DNA of 64,000 nt from Io17-Chloro-G2 sp965226825. Its GTDB lineage: Bacteria; Chloroflexota; Dehalococcoidia; Lucifugimonadales; UBA3495. A program made the translations under genes and the position numbers. The stretch is taken from NCBI GenBank assembly GCA_965226825.1, contig CBDDED010000003.1:558001-622000 (forward strand). The letters run 5' to 3'. This document shows positions 8,189 to 16,505 of the stretch, one piece after another (the first letter of the stretch is position 1; the number at the start of each line of letters is the position of its first letter). The notes under the pieces are model-generated. The model saw only the letters and a program-made list of their open reading frames with translations, searched no databases and was not told where the DNA came from.

Positions 8189-9313
8189 ATGATTCGACTC
8201 TTGATGGCGCCGGTATCCAGGTTCCGTGGCTACTTCTCCCCGGTGATGGGGTCGGTCATTTTTGCATTGTGCTGTTCGGTGTTGGCGGCGGTTGTGCTCA
8301 CCGGCTGCAACTCTGCGGCGACTACGGGTCGGACAGACGGGCCCGCGGAGTCGCTGCCCCTGGATATTGAACCGGTCGGAAACTCTGTGGCTCCAGCGGA
8401 TGGCGGTGGGGTTCTATCACTCATAGGCCGGGCTACGCCAGAGCCAACGAACAGTGTCTACCCAACCCCAGCTGCGGATCTCGGACCCACGGTTGCGCCC
8501 GCAGCCGCGCCCACGGCGGTTACCGGGTCACCCGAAGCGGCTGCGGTTGACACACAACCGGCTGGAATTCCAACACTCCCGGCAACCGCCGAGCCTGCGG
8601 TCGAACCGGAACCACCATCCATCTTGACGCCGACTATATCGCCGGTCCCGACCAGTACGCCGCTCCCCACCGCTAGGACAGAGCCTACGCGAATTCTCTC
8701 TCCGGCTCCAACCAGTACGCGGTTCCCCACCGTCACGCCTACTCCATCGCCGGTCCCGACCAGCACGCCGCAGCCCACGCCTACGCCCACGCCGACCTTG
8801 GTGCCGACCAATACGCCGCAGCCCACTGCCACGCCCACGCCGACCTTGGTGCCGACCAATACGCTGCAGCCTACTGCCACGCCCACACCGACCTTGGTGC
8901 CGACCAGTACGCCGCAGCCCACGACCACGCCGACACCAACCCTGTCTCCGACCAGCACGCCGTGGCCCACGGCCACGCCGACACCCACACCAACCCTGAC
9001 GCCGACTAGTACGCCGCAGCCCACGGCCACACCGACACCGACCAATACTCCGCAACCTACGCCGACTCCGGCCCCTACCGCGACACCCGAACCGAGCGTG
9101 GGTGCAGTTGGATGTTCCGCGGGCCAGGTAGACGTAAATTCGGCTCCGGTTGAAGAGTTGGACAAGATCAAACACATCGGTCCCGCTCGGGCTGCGGAGA
9201 TGCTGATGTTGCGCCCCTTCACCTCTTTGGATGATTTGGTACGAATTAAAGGGATTGCTGCTGCACGCTTGGCGGACATTAAGGCGGAGGGGATCGCCTG
9301 CGTTGCTCGTTAA
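8189..9313 (+). CDS. Lipoprotein with Thr/Pro-rich linker and ComEA-like helix-hairpin-helix domain
   Basis: A predicted lipoprotein with a hydrophobic signal ending in the lipobox LTGC near residue 43. About 250 residues of Ala/Thr/Pro-rich sequence follow, including imperfect repeats of TPTPTLVPTNTPQPTA. A C-terminal ComEA-type HhH domain (about the last 65 residues) has VDVNSAPVEEL, IGPARAAEM and IKGIAAARL. HhH domains bind DNA without sequence specificity. By analogy with ComEA the protein could hold incoming DNA at the cell surface, with the Thr/Pro stalk crossing the wall layer. No other competence genes are nearby, so the role is inference. The start is uncertain: ATG 8189, ATG 8204 or TTG 8165. 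Confidence 0.75.
   Translation: MIRLLMAPVSRFRGYFSPVMGSVIFALCCSVLAAVVLTGCNSAATTGRTDGPAESLPLDIEPVGNSVAPADGGGVLSLIGRATPEPTNSVYPTPAADLGPTVAPAAAPTAVTGSPEAAAVDTQPAGIPTLPATAEPAVEPEPPSILTPTISPVPTSTPLPTARTEPTRILSPAPTSTRFPTVTPTPSPVPTSTPQPTPTPTPTLVPTNTPQPTATPTPTLVPTNTLQPTATPTPTLVPTSTPQPTTTPTPTLSPTSTPWPTATPTPTPTLTPTSTPQPTATPTPTNTPQPTPTPAPTATPEPSVGAVGCSAGQVDVNSAPVEELDKIKHIGPARAAEMLMLRPFTSLDDLVRIKGIAAARLADIKAEGIACVAR
8740..9085 (+). repeat. In-frame low-complexity repeat coding for Thr/Pro linker
   Basis: Imperfect tandem units of about 48-54 bases based on CCCACGCCGACC...AGTACGCCGCAGCCC lie within the ComEA-like gene. They encode the TPTPT...NTPQPTA stalk. Unit number is likely to vary between strains or assemblies. 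Confidence 0.8.
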
Positions 9314-9337
9314 CGCGAGGACCCAAAGGTTTAGGCA

Positions 9338-9368
9338 TTGACCAGGCGCCTAACCGACGGGATACACT
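9338..9368 (+). promoter_or_regulatory. Possible promoter of the alcohol dehydrogenase gene
   Basis: TTGACC (9338-9343) and TACACT (9363-9368) are separated by 19 bases and end about 100 bases before the start codon. The spacer is one longer than in the better promoters of this window. Confidence 0.35.
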
Positions 9369-9465
9369 GAGTCTCAAATGCTCCAAGAATCCGATAGTTT
9401 TAGTGGCCTCTTTCGGCGAGCCATTTGAGTAAACCCGAACAGCACAAACCTGGCAGGAGGACAAC

Positions 9466-10485
9466 ATGCGCGCGTTAGTTCTTGAGGAATTTGGCGGGCC
9501 GTTGGTCCACAAAGACATACCCGTTCCAGCAATTGACTCCCATGAAGTTTTGGTGCGGGTCCGCAACGTAGGGGTGTGCGGGTCCGACCTTAAAATCCGG
9601 GCGGGTCGAATGGGATTGAATGTCATACCCCTGGTCATGGGTCATGAAATTGCGGGGGAAGTGGCCGAGGTGGGCTCTGGTGTCCGCGGTGTCGCGCCTG
9701 GAGATAGGGTGGCCGTGAACTTCTACGTCACCTGCGGAGTTTGTCGATATTGCCGGGAGGGCCGTGACACCCTTTGCCCCGCCGTCCGGCAGCACGGATT
9801 CAGTCGAGATGGCGGGTTTGCCGAGTACCTGAAAACCCCAGGGGTCAACCTGTGCAAGGTCCCCGACAACGTTCCCTTAACACAGGCCTGCATTCTTGGG
9901 GATGCCGTCGCTACTTCCTATCATGCGGTGGTCAAGCGGGCCGGTGTCCGTCCCGGCCAATCTGTGGTTTTGGTCGGGGTCGGCGGGGTAGGCTTGCACG
10001 CCCTGCAAATGGTAAAACTGGCCGGAGCGCGGGCCATCGCAGTTGACATAAACCAGGAACGTCTGGACAAGGCCCGGGAATTAGGGGCCGATGCCTTGAT
10101 AAATACCAGAGGCGAGTCCTTTCATGACCAGGTGTTGGAGTTGACCGGAGGCGAAGGGGCGAATGTGGTGCTGGAGTTCGTTTCCAATCAGGCAACTCTG
10201 GTTTCCAGTGTACGCAGTCTGGCCCGCGCCGGCCGCCTGGTGTTTGTGGGTTACACACCTGAGCTGCCATTGGCGTTAATGCCCCACGAGGTGGTGCGCA
10301 ACGAACTAGAAATTCTGGGTTCTCAGGCCAACTCCAAGCAAGAACTGGAAGACACTATGGACCTGGTGGCTCAGGGCAAGATCACCCCGGTGGTGGACCG
10401 AGTGTTCTCGTTGGAAGACGTGGAGGATGCCTTCGAAGCTCTGCGGCAAGGCAACTCCCTGGGCCGCAACGTAGTCGCGGTTTAG
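9466..10485 (+). CDS. Zinc-dependent alcohol/polyol dehydrogenase (MDR family)
   Basis: A medium-chain dehydrogenase of 339 residues. Catalytic zinc ligands are Cys38 in GVCGSD and His60-Glu61 in GHE. The structural zinc site Cys90, 93, 96 and 104 is complete. The Rossmann motif is GVGGVGLHA near residue 168, and an acidic residue in AVDINQ suggests NAD preference. This resembles threonine/sorbitol/L-idonate-type dehydrogenases; the substrate is not determined. ATG 9466 has a strong GGCAGGAGG site. The gene appears monocistronic. Confidence 0.9.
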   Translation: MRALVLEEFGGPLVHKDIPVPAIDSHEVLVRVRNVGVCGSDLKIRAGRMGLNVIPLVMGHEIAGEVAEVGSGVRGVAPGDRVAVNFYVTCGVCRYCREGRDTLCPAVRQHGFSRDGGFAEYLKTPGVNLCKVPDNVPLTQACILGDAVATSYHAVVKRAGVRPGQSVVLVGVGGVGLHALQMVKLAGARAIAVDINQERLDKARELGADALINTRGESFHDQVLELTGGEGANVVLEFVSNQATLVSSVRSLARAGRLVFVGYTPELPLALMPHEVVRNELEILGSQANSKQELEDTMDLVAQGKITPVVDRVFSLEDVEDAFEALRQGNSLGRNVVAV

Positions 10486-10823
10486 GGCCGGGCACGATCC
10501 GATAAAAACAGCGCCCGTCTGTGTGCGAAGGGGCGTTAACCAGATGGACAAGACCATGCCGGAAACAACCATCCCGGTGCTGAGGATATGTTTTCCTACA
10601 ACAAGCCAGCCGGGACGATGAGGACACTACTGGGCCATTGGTCCGTCTTGCACTTCAATGCCACCATGGCAATTCTGGCATTTTGCCCTAGCTGTTCCAT
10701 CGGCGGGGGTTGTCTTCCCGCAGTTAGTGGACTAGCTCGAGTCCGCGGCGAACGTAGAGTTCGCTGGACGGCAAAGTGGCCAAGGTCCCATTAACTTGCG
10801 CTAACGCTGCCCAGGAGGATAAA
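10486..10823. other. Intergenic region with weak hairpin
   Basis: The gap after the alcohol dehydrogenase gene contains AGCGCCC/GGGGCGT near 10508-10538, possibly a poor terminator, and nothing else recognisable. Short ORFs here lack ribosome sites. Confidence 0.3.
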
Positions 10824-11204
10824 GTGAACGGCATGACGCCGGAAGTGATTGCGATTACAGCAGTTGGGGGATCTCTGGGCGCATTGATGGTTGGCCTGGG
10901 CGCCTTGATAGTGGCTGTATTCCAAACCATGAACCGCCGTCTCGACTCCCTCGAGCAGCGGTTCAATGCGTTTGAGCAAAGGGTGGACCAGCGGTTCCTG
11001 GCATTTGAACATGGGGTGGACCAACGGTTCGTGGCATTCGAACAGAGGATGGACCAGCGGTTCATGGCATTCGAACAGAGGATGGACCAGCGGTTTACCT
11101 CCTTCGAGGAGCGCTTTTCAGCTTTGGAGCAACGCCAGGCGCGGCTTGAGGGAGTAATGGAATCAATCCGAGACGCGCTGCGCGTTTCTCCGTCAACAAG
11201 CTAG
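10824..11204 (+). CDS. Membrane-anchored hendecad coiled-coil protein
   Basis: A small protein of 126 residues. An N-terminal membrane helix (about residues 7-32, ITAVGGSLGALMVG onward) is followed by five near-identical 11-residue units of the form RFxAFEQRxDQ, then a further helix with RQARLEGVMESIRD. An 11-residue periodicity predicts a straight or right-handed coiled coil, probably oligomeric, on one side of the membrane. I do not recognise a named family. The start is GTG 10824, with AGGAGG 5 bases upstream; the ATG at 10833 is an alternative. Its stop codon TAG coincides with the TA target of the adjoining IS630 element, and the stop would be TAG with or without the insertion. Confidence 0.7.
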   Translation: MNGMTPEVIAITAVGGSLGALMVGLGALIVAVFQTMNRRLDSLEQRFNAFEQRVDQRFLAFEHGVDQRFVAFEQRMDQRFMAFEQRMDQRFTSFEERFSALEQRQARLEGVMESIRDALRVSPSTS

Positions 11205-11211
11205 TAGTCCA

Positions 11212-11838
11212 TCAGTGTTGGATTGATGGGTAAAGAGACTTCAGTTTGATGCGCGCATCCTCGGAGGTAAAGCGCCAGTCCACTCGTATGCCGTCCCGGT
11301 TGCGCTGAGCCTGCCACGCTCCCACCTCCCGCCGCAGGACGCTTTGGTCCGGTATGCGCCGGTCCAGGCATTGCCGAACCATCACCCCAATTTCAATCTC
11401 GGCCATATCCAGCCAACTGCCATGCTTGGGAGTGTAGTGAATCTCCAACCGTTCGGCGATGCGCCGCGCTTCGGCAGGTTCAAATTCCTCGTACAGCGAG
11501 GACGGGTGGTGGGTGTTCAAATTGTCCATCACCAGCACAATACGGTCCTTGTGCGGGTAGTCCTCGTCCACCAGTTGCTTGACCACCCGGGCCCAATCGG
11601 CTTTCGTGCGCCGGTCCGTCACTTCCACCCGGCGCCACCCTTCCAGCGGAGCGAACAACATGAACAGGTTGCTCACCCCGTTGCGCTCGTATTCGTAATC
11701 GTAGGAGGCCGCTGCTCCAGGCCGGGCCGGACGCGGCAGACGCGTCTCTTTCACCTGCTGTTTGCTGGTCTCGTCCAGGCAGACCAGAACTTCGTTGTCC
11801 GCATACCGGCGCTGATAGACTTCCAGCACGTCTTCCAT
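11212..11838 (-). CDS. IS630 transposase, DDE part (frame B)
   Basis: The C-terminal catalytic half of the transposase. It carries the RNase H-like DDE triad: Asp in VCLDET, Asp in VMDNLNTH and Glu in MAEIEIG, with HYTPKHGSWLD before the Glu as is usual for IS630. The reading frame actually continues upstream to the A7 run at 11909-11915, so ATG 11838 is probably not a true start. The full enzyme is expected from -1 frameshifting out of frame A. It cuts at the IS ends and integrates into TA. Confidence 0.85.
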   Translation of the reverse strand: MEDVLEVYQRRYADNEVLVCLDETSKQQVKETRLPRPARPGAAASYDYEYERNGVSNLFMLFAPLEGWRRVEVTDRRTKADWARVVKQLVDEDYPHKDRIVLVMDNLNTHHPSSLYEEFEPAEARRIAERLEIHYTPKHGSWLDMAEIEIGVMVRQCLDRRIPDQSVLRREVGAWQAQRNRDGIRVDWRFTSEDARIKLKSLYPSIQH

Positions 11839-11888
11839 CGCACAGACAAACTCGGCGCTGCCTTGCGGAGGGATGCACCAGCATTCCT

Positions 11889-12344
11889 TCAGCCAAGGCT
11901 TGAGTTCGTTTTTTTGAGCGTCTGGCGCACCGTTTCAGTGCTGATGCTTTCCACGATCTCGCATTCAACCAGCCGGTGGGCCAACAGTGTCAGCGTCCAA
12001 CCGGCCCGGCCTTCCGGCGGTTCTCCGCAGGCCAGGGCAATCAGGTGGGCTTCCCCTTGACCGTCCAGTCGCTTCGGACGACGATTAAGCTGCCGCTTTC
12101 GTCCCAGCGCCGCCTCAATCCCTTCCTCCGCGCAACGGCGGCGCACCCGCTCCACCGTCGCGCGGCCAATCTGCAGGACCCGGGCAATGTCTTCATCCTT
12201 CATGGCCCCGTCCGCATGGGCCTCATCACTCAGCAGCAGGATGCGCCCGTGGGTCTGCTTGTAAGCCGCCACCCGGCCACGGGACACCAATGTCTTCAGT
12301 TCCTGCCGCTCCTCCGCACTCAGCTTGACCCGGTATCTCTTCAT
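11889..12344 (-). CDS. IS630 transposase, DNA-binding part (frame A)
   Basis: The N-terminal helix-turn-helix half (KLSAEERQELKTLV, then DIARVLQIGRATVERVRRR) ends in RQTLKK at the heptamer run and stops shortly after. A -1 shift on CTC-AAA-AAA would continue as KNELKPWLKECW, the conserved IS630 junction. ATG 12344 is best placed after GGAGGGG; ATG 12350 is two codons earlier. Confidence 0.85.
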   Translation of the reverse strand: MKRYRVKLSAEERQELKTLVSRGRVAAYKQTHGRILLLSDEAHADGAMKDEDIARVLQIGRATVERVRRRCAEEGIEAALGRKRQLNRRPKRLDGQGEAHLIALACGEPPEGRAGWTLTLLAHRLVECEIVESISTETVRQTLKKTNSSLG

Positions 12345-12499
12345 CAGCATCCCCTCCTCACACGCCCCAATCCTCTTCGCCCTGTGCTTGGTAGACTACT
12401 CTCGCTCAGTACTCAATTCAAAAATGTTCGACTACTAGCCGCTTCCAAAGCTGGTCCCGCAACCGCGGCTCCACCGGACAATCCCCTGAACTACCCATT

Positions 12500-13006
12500 T
12501 CAGAGTCCGCTCTCGCGGAATGCCTTGGACCTATCCACCATTTCCTGCACTGTGTGGCGCATGGAATCGATTTGTTCCTCGGTAACCTGACGTTTGACCG
12601 AGCCTGGAATCCCGGTGACGAAGGACCTGTCGGGAATCTCTTGACCCGATAGTATGGCAGAGTTGGCCGCGACCAAACACTGTTTCCCAAGCACCACTCG
12701 GGGCAGGACCGTGCAGTTGTTGCCCAGCAGTGAGCCCTCCCCTACGCGGTCGCAATGCACCACCACGCAGTGGCCGATGGACACGTGGTTTTCGATAATC
12801 AATCCGCCGCCGTGGACGACCGAACCTTCTTGTATGTTGACATAATCCCCTATGACGATGGTTTCCTTGCCATCGCCCCGAACGGTAACACCGGGCCAGA
12901 TGCTGGAATACTCTCCAATCTTTACGTCTCCTACCACGTAGGCAAACTCGCTGACCCAGGCGGTGTCCGCCACCTTGGGGGTTTTGTCTCCCAGGCTCCG
13001 TATCAA
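12500..13006 (-). CDS. Gamma-class carbonic anhydrase-like hexapeptide-repeat protein
   Basis: A left-handed beta-helix protein of 168 residues with repeated [IV]G-x4 hexapeptides, of the YrdA/PaaY/Cam family. The three zinc histidines of gamma carbonic anhydrase correspond to His65 in VVHGG, His79 in IGH and His84 in VVH; all are present. Arg43/Asp45 in TVRGD and Gln59 in NIQEG also match conserved active-site positions. Interconversion of CO2 and bicarbonate is plausible, though many relatives lack measured activity. The start is TTG 13006, with AGGAGG about 7 bases upstream. It is the last gene of the S41 protease-smpB unit. Confidence 0.87.
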   Translation of the reverse strand: MIRSLGDKTPKVADTAWVSEFAYVVGDVKIGEYSSIWPGVTVRGDGKETIVIGDYVNIQEGSVVHGGGLIIENHVSIGHCVVVHCDRVGEGSLLGNNCTVLPRVVLGKQCLVAANSAILSGQEIPDRSFVTGIPGSVKRQVTEEQIDSMRHTVQEMVDRSKAFRESGL

Positions 13007-13106
13007 GTCCTTCCTCCTGATTTAGCTAAAGCGTCGAATTGACGCGGCTTTCTAATGGTGGAGCGCCGTTTGCGGGTACACACCCGGCTTGCGCCACACG
13101 CCCCGG

Positions 13107-13589
13107 TCAACGGGCGGCGCGCATGGCCCGCATCGCCTCGCGGTCCATATCCCGTTCCATGATGGCGCGGCGTTTGTCGTACTGGCGCTTGCCCTTGGCC
13201 AAGGCCAGTTCCACCTTGGCGACGTGATTCTTGATGTAGATTCTGAGGGCCACTATGGTCAATCCCTTCTCACCCGCCGTTGCAGAAAACTTGGCTATCT
13301 CCTCCCGGTGCAACAGCAACTTTCTGGCCCGGCGGGGATCGTGATTGTAGAAACTGGCAGACTGGTAGGGCGCGATGTAGGCGTTTACCAGCCACATCTC
13401 CCCGTCTTGGAGCCTGGCGTAACAATCTCTCAGGTCCGCCCGGCCGGCGCGAATGGACTTGATCTCAGTACCGGTTAAAACCAAGCCCGCTTCGCACCGG
13501 TCCAGGATCTCGTAGTTGAAAAACGCCTGGCGGTTGGAAGCCAAAGCCCGGTTGTTGGGATTGGATTTGGAAACTTGCTTCTTAGCCAT
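13107..13589 (-). CDS. smpB: SsrA-binding protein SmpB
   Basis: The tmRNA partner that delivers SsrA to stalled ribosomes for trans-translation. The 160-residue protein has the OB-fold motifs NRQAFFNYEILD, GLVLTGTEIKSIR and NHDPRRARKLLLH, and the basic C-terminal tail KRQYDKRRAI that inserts into the mRNA channel. It starts at ATG 13589, three bases after the stop of the S41 protease gene, so the two are co-transcribed. No tmRNA gene was seen in the window. Confidence 0.95.
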   Translation of the reverse strand: MAKKQVSKSNPNNRALASNRQAFFNYEILDRCEAGLVLTGTEIKSIRAGRADLRDCYARLQDGEMWLVNAYIAPYQSASFYNHDPRRARKLLLHREEIAKFSATAGEKGLTIVALRIYIKNHVAKVELALAKGKRQYDKRRAIMERDMDREAMRAMRAAR

Positions 13590-13592
13590 AAT

Positions 13593-14834
13593 TCAGCCGC
13601 TGGTTACCAGGCTCTGCTCCAGGAACTCGATGGCCCGGTCCAACTGGGCGTCTCCGTCCCCGTCGACGTCTTCCGGAATGTCCTGCACGAAATCCGGGAC
13701 TATGCCTTCGCCTTCAATCTGGCTTCCGTTGGGAGTATACCAACGAGCTATGGTGAAGTTGACCCCTGATCCGTCGTCCAGTTGCCACAGATTGTTGACG
13801 CTGCCTTTACCGAATGTGGTGACCCCCACGATTTTTGCCCTCCCCTGGTCTCTGAGCGCCCCGGACAACACCTCGCTGGCGCTGGCGCTGAACTCGTTTA
13901 CCAACACCACCACTGGAATACCATGGGCCAGGCCCCCGGACTTGACCCTCCAGTCGGTGCGTTTGCCCTGGGCGTCAATCTGATACAAGACAGTGCCGTC
14001 CTTCAGAAAATGGCTGGCCACGTCGACTACTGAGGACACCAACCCGCCGGGGTTGTTGCGTAGGTCCAGCACCAATCCCACGCCGTTGTCTCGTTTGAAT
14101 TGCTTCAAGGCGTTCTCCAATTCTTCGTTGGTGTGGCCATTGAAGCTTGACAGGCGCAGGTGGCCGATTCCTCCAGGCTGCATTGCCAGAGAGACTGAGG
14201 TTAACGGAATAACGCCCCGGGTCACGGCGATAAGGACCGGCTCAGTGGTGTTGAGGTGAAGGACCAACAGCTCGACGCTGGTCCCTTTCTTGCCGCGAAT
14301 TTTGCCGACGGCCTCCAATAGGCTTAGCCCCTGGGCGCTGTCGCCGTCTATCCCCAGTATGATGTCTCCCGGTTTGATACCCGCTTTTTCGGCAGGAGTG
14401 TTGGGCAGCGGGGCCAGGATGGTAATCACCCCGTCTCGCATGCCAACCTCGGCGCCGATGCCTTCGAAAAACCCATGGATATCCTGGGATTCCACGGCGA
14501 ATTGGTCCGCCCGGAGATAAGCGGCGTATGGGTCGTCCAACGCCTGCAGCATCCCCCGGATCGCGCCGTCGCTCAACTGCTTCCCGTCCAAGCTTTTACC
14601 GTCGATGTGCTCCTGCTCCAGGAGGTCCCACACCTCGGCCAACCGCTGAAACTCAGGAGGAAGGCCATCAATTGCAACCTCATCGGCCGGGACGCTTTCC
14701 GAGGTGGCGCCAACTTCGGCAGCGGGGCTGACCTCTCCGGCGTTGGACTCCATGGCGCAGCCGACGGCGAGAATCCCCACGAAAAGGGACAATGCCAGGG
14801 TCAACCAGAGGCGATGAAAGGACGGAGGTGTCAC
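13593..14834 (-). CDS. S41-family C-terminal processing peptidase, lipoprotein
   Basis: A CtpA/CtpB-like serine protease acting outside the membrane. The N-terminal signal ends with lipobox AVGC, so the mature enzyme is probably lipid-anchored. A PDZ domain (about residues 110-200, IGAEVGMRDGVITILAPLPNTPAEKAGI) is followed by the S41 core, with the catalytic Ser in EFSASASE near residue 318 and Lys in FGKGS near 343. It cleaves protein C-termini, in line with its place before smpB, whose system adds degradation tags, but that link is only suggestive. The start is GTG 14834; nearby alternatives cannot be excluded. An acidic DVDGDGD stretch lies near the C-terminus. Confidence 0.9.
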   Translation of the reverse strand: MTPPSFHRLWLTLALSLFVGILAVGCAMESNAGEVSPAAEVGATSESVPADEVAIDGLPPEFQRLAEVWDLLEQEHIDGKSLDGKQLSDGAIRGMLQALDDPYAAYLRADQFAVESQDIHGFFEGIGAEVGMRDGVITILAPLPNTPAEKAGIKPGDIILGIDGDSAQGLSLLEAVGKIRGKKGTSVELLVLHLNTTEPVLIAVTRGVIPLTSVSLAMQPGGIGHLRLSSFNGHTNEELENALKQFKRDNGVGLVLDLRNNPGGLVSSVVDVASHFLKDGTVLYQIDAQGKRTDWRVKSGGLAHGIPVVVLVNEFSASASEVLSGALRDQGRAKIVGVTTFGKGSVNNLWQLDDGSGVNFTIARWYTPNGSQIEGEGIVPDFVQDIPEDVDGDGDAQLDRAIEFLEQSLVTSG

Positions 14835-15001
14835 GTAATGATGTTCCTTGTGCGGAAGACCCTGACACGGTCCTGCACTGCCGCCATAATATTGCGTGCC
14901 GGATCGTCGGACGGGTCAATTGGTTTGCATGGGACCACCCGCGGAGGTGTTCCAGCATTCTATCACAAGGGTTGACTGGAATCCGTCGAGGCCACGGCGC
15001 G

Positions 15002-15031
15002 TTGACACCCTAAATGGCAGACTGCTAGCAT
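15002..15031 (+). promoter_or_regulatory. Predicted promoter of the HMGCS-like/thiolase operon
   Basis: TTGACA (15002-15007), an 18-base spacer and TAGCAT (15026-15031). The -10 box covers the ATG at 15030, arguing that translation starts downstream, at TTG 15072. Confidence 0.5.
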
Positions 15032-15071
15032 GGGCGAGCCCGGCCACCACCGCTTTTTGAGGATTCGAGCA

Positions 15072-16496
15072 TTGCCCGGAATCGTTGCATACGGCGTATA
15101 CGTGCCCAGGTATCGTCTGGGCCCTACTACGTTGGGATGGAATGCCGCTACCGAGCGGGCAGTGGCTAACTTCGACGAAGACAGTGTCAGCATGGCGGTA
15201 GCCGCCGGGGTTGACTGCCTGCACCGGCAAGACCGGAACTCAGTCGACGGGTTGATTTTCGCCACCACGACCCCGCCCTACGCTGAAAAGCAGTGTGCCG
15301 CCATAATTGCCACAGCCCTGGATCTGCGGCGCGATATTTTTACCGCCGATTTGACCGGCGTCCTCCGCGCCGGGACTTCCGCGCTCAAGTCCGCTTTGGA
15401 CTCGGTTACCGCGGGTTCCGCCAATCGTGTTTTGGTTATCGCCGCTGATAGCCGGCAGGGCGCTCCCCGTAGCGAAACCGAGCGTAATTCCGGCGATGGA
15501 GCAGTTGCATTTCTGGTCTCAAATCAGGACACCGCCGCCGACTTGGAAGGATTCCATTCGGTCACTGAGAATCTTTTGGATACCTGGCGAAGCGCCGGCG
15601 ACCCTTTTGTCCGTTCCTGGGAAGACCGCTTCGCCGCTGAAGAAGGATTGGAGCGCATTCTGGCGGAAGCAGTCGCCGGATACATGGCAAAGCATGAGTG
15701 CGACGTTTCCGACGTGGCCCGGGTTGCCCTTTACGCTCCTGACCGCCGTCGCCATGGTCAACTGGCCCAGCTTTTGGGTTTTCAACCCGGCCAGGTGCAG
15801 GACCACCTTTTTGGTCAACTGGGCAACACGGGAGCCGCCTTTCCCTTGATGCTGCTGGCGTCTGCAATGGATTTAGCGGGGCCCGGTGAGCTTCTGCTAA
15901 CGGTATCCTACGGTGATGGCGGAGAGGTTTTGGGGTTCCGGACCAATGGCAAGGTAGCAGCCGCTGGCCCGCCGATGGGCATCGGCGGTTATCTGAAGTC
16001 CAAGCAGGAACTCCCGGACTACGAGACTTACGCCCGTTGGCGGGATGTTTGGGTAACCGATGCAGCGGCCCGGCGCCCGGCATCCGCGTCGCCCTCTGTC
16101 ACCGCACTCTGGCGGGATAGTGACCGAAACCTCCGCCTGTACGGAGCCGTGTGCAACGCTTGCGGATACGTTCAATATCCTCCCCAACGCGTCTGCGTAA
16201 ATTGCCGCGCCGTGGAGGATTGGTCGCCGCTCCGGTTCAGCGACCGTCGGGGTTCGGTCTTTACGTATTCAATGGACTACCTGGCAGGCACCACCGATAC
16301 GCCGCTGGTTATTGCGGTTGTGAATTTCCTCGGCGGCGGGCGCATCCTGTGCATGATGACAGACCGCGAGTTGGACGAAGTCCATATCGGAATGCCGGTG
16401 GAAATGAGCTTCCGAAAACTGCGGGTCGTTAACGGCATACACAACTATTACTGGAAGGCGATACCGCTGAGAGCCGCAGCTGCGGCCGGAGAATAG
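15072..16496 (+). CDS. HMG-CoA synthase-like protein fused to DUF35 zinc-ribbon/OB domain
   Basis: A thiolase-superfamily domain (about residues 1-330) beginning LPGIVAYGVYVPRYRL, as in bacterial and archaeal HMG-CoA synthase-like proteins, is fused to a C-terminal DUF35 unit. The DUF35 unit has the zinc ribbon CNACGYVQYPPQRVCVNC near residue 370, then an OB fold. In active HMGCS and KAS III enzymes a Cys precedes the AGT segment; here the segment reads TGVLRAGTSAL, with Leu in its place. The protein may therefore be non-catalytic or act as a scaffold. In archaea, separate HMGCS, thiolase and DUF35 proteins form one complex that channels acetoacetyl-CoA; here the partner thiolase follows by 9 bases. 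TTG 15072 has GAGGA nine bases upstream. ATG 15030 lies within the predicted -10 box. Confidence 0.8.
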   Translation: MPGIVAYGVYVPRYRLGPTTLGWNAATERAVANFDEDSVSMAVAAGVDCLHRQDRNSVDGLIFATTTPPYAEKQCAAIIATALDLRRDIFTADLTGVLRAGTSALKSALDSVTAGSANRVLVIAADSRQGAPRSETERNSGDGAVAFLVSNQDTAADLEGFHSVTENLLDTWRSAGDPFVRSWEDRFAAEEGLERILAEAVAGYMAKHECDVSDVARVALYAPDRRRHGQLAQLLGFQPGQVQDHLFGQLGNTGAAFPLMLLASAMDLAGPGELLLTVSYGDGGEVLGFRTNGKVAAAGPPMGIGGYLKSKQELPDYETYARWRDVWVTDAAARRPASASPSVTALWRDSDRNLRLYGAVCNACGYVQYPPQRVCVNCRAVEDWSPLRFSDRRGSVFTYSMDYLAGTTDTPLVIAVVNFLGGGRILCMMTDRELDEVHIGMPVEMSFRKLRVVNGIHNYYWKAIPLRAAAAAGE

Positions 16497-16505
16497 GGGA
16501 AGATT

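Larger units (their letters stand above)
11202..12437. mobile_element. IS630-family insertion sequence, copy 1
   Basis: The element is bounded by TA dinucleotides at 11202-11203 and 12436-12437, the usual IS630/Tc1 target duplication. Imperfect inverted ends start GTAGTC and match at about 18 of 23 positions (11204-11226 against the complement of 12413-12435). It carries a transposase on the minus strand split in two frames. It is about 1.24 kb long and inserted in the stop codon of the coiled-coil gene. Confidence 0.85.

Noticed and set aside
8458..9279. 273-codon antisense frame rich in Gly and Val
   Set aside because: It is the complement of the Thr/Pro repeat region and has no start context or domain.
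15030..15071. ATG 15030 as start of the HMGCS-like gene
   Set aside because: It overlaps the predicted -10 box, lacks a ribosome site and would add residues absent from the usual N-terminus.
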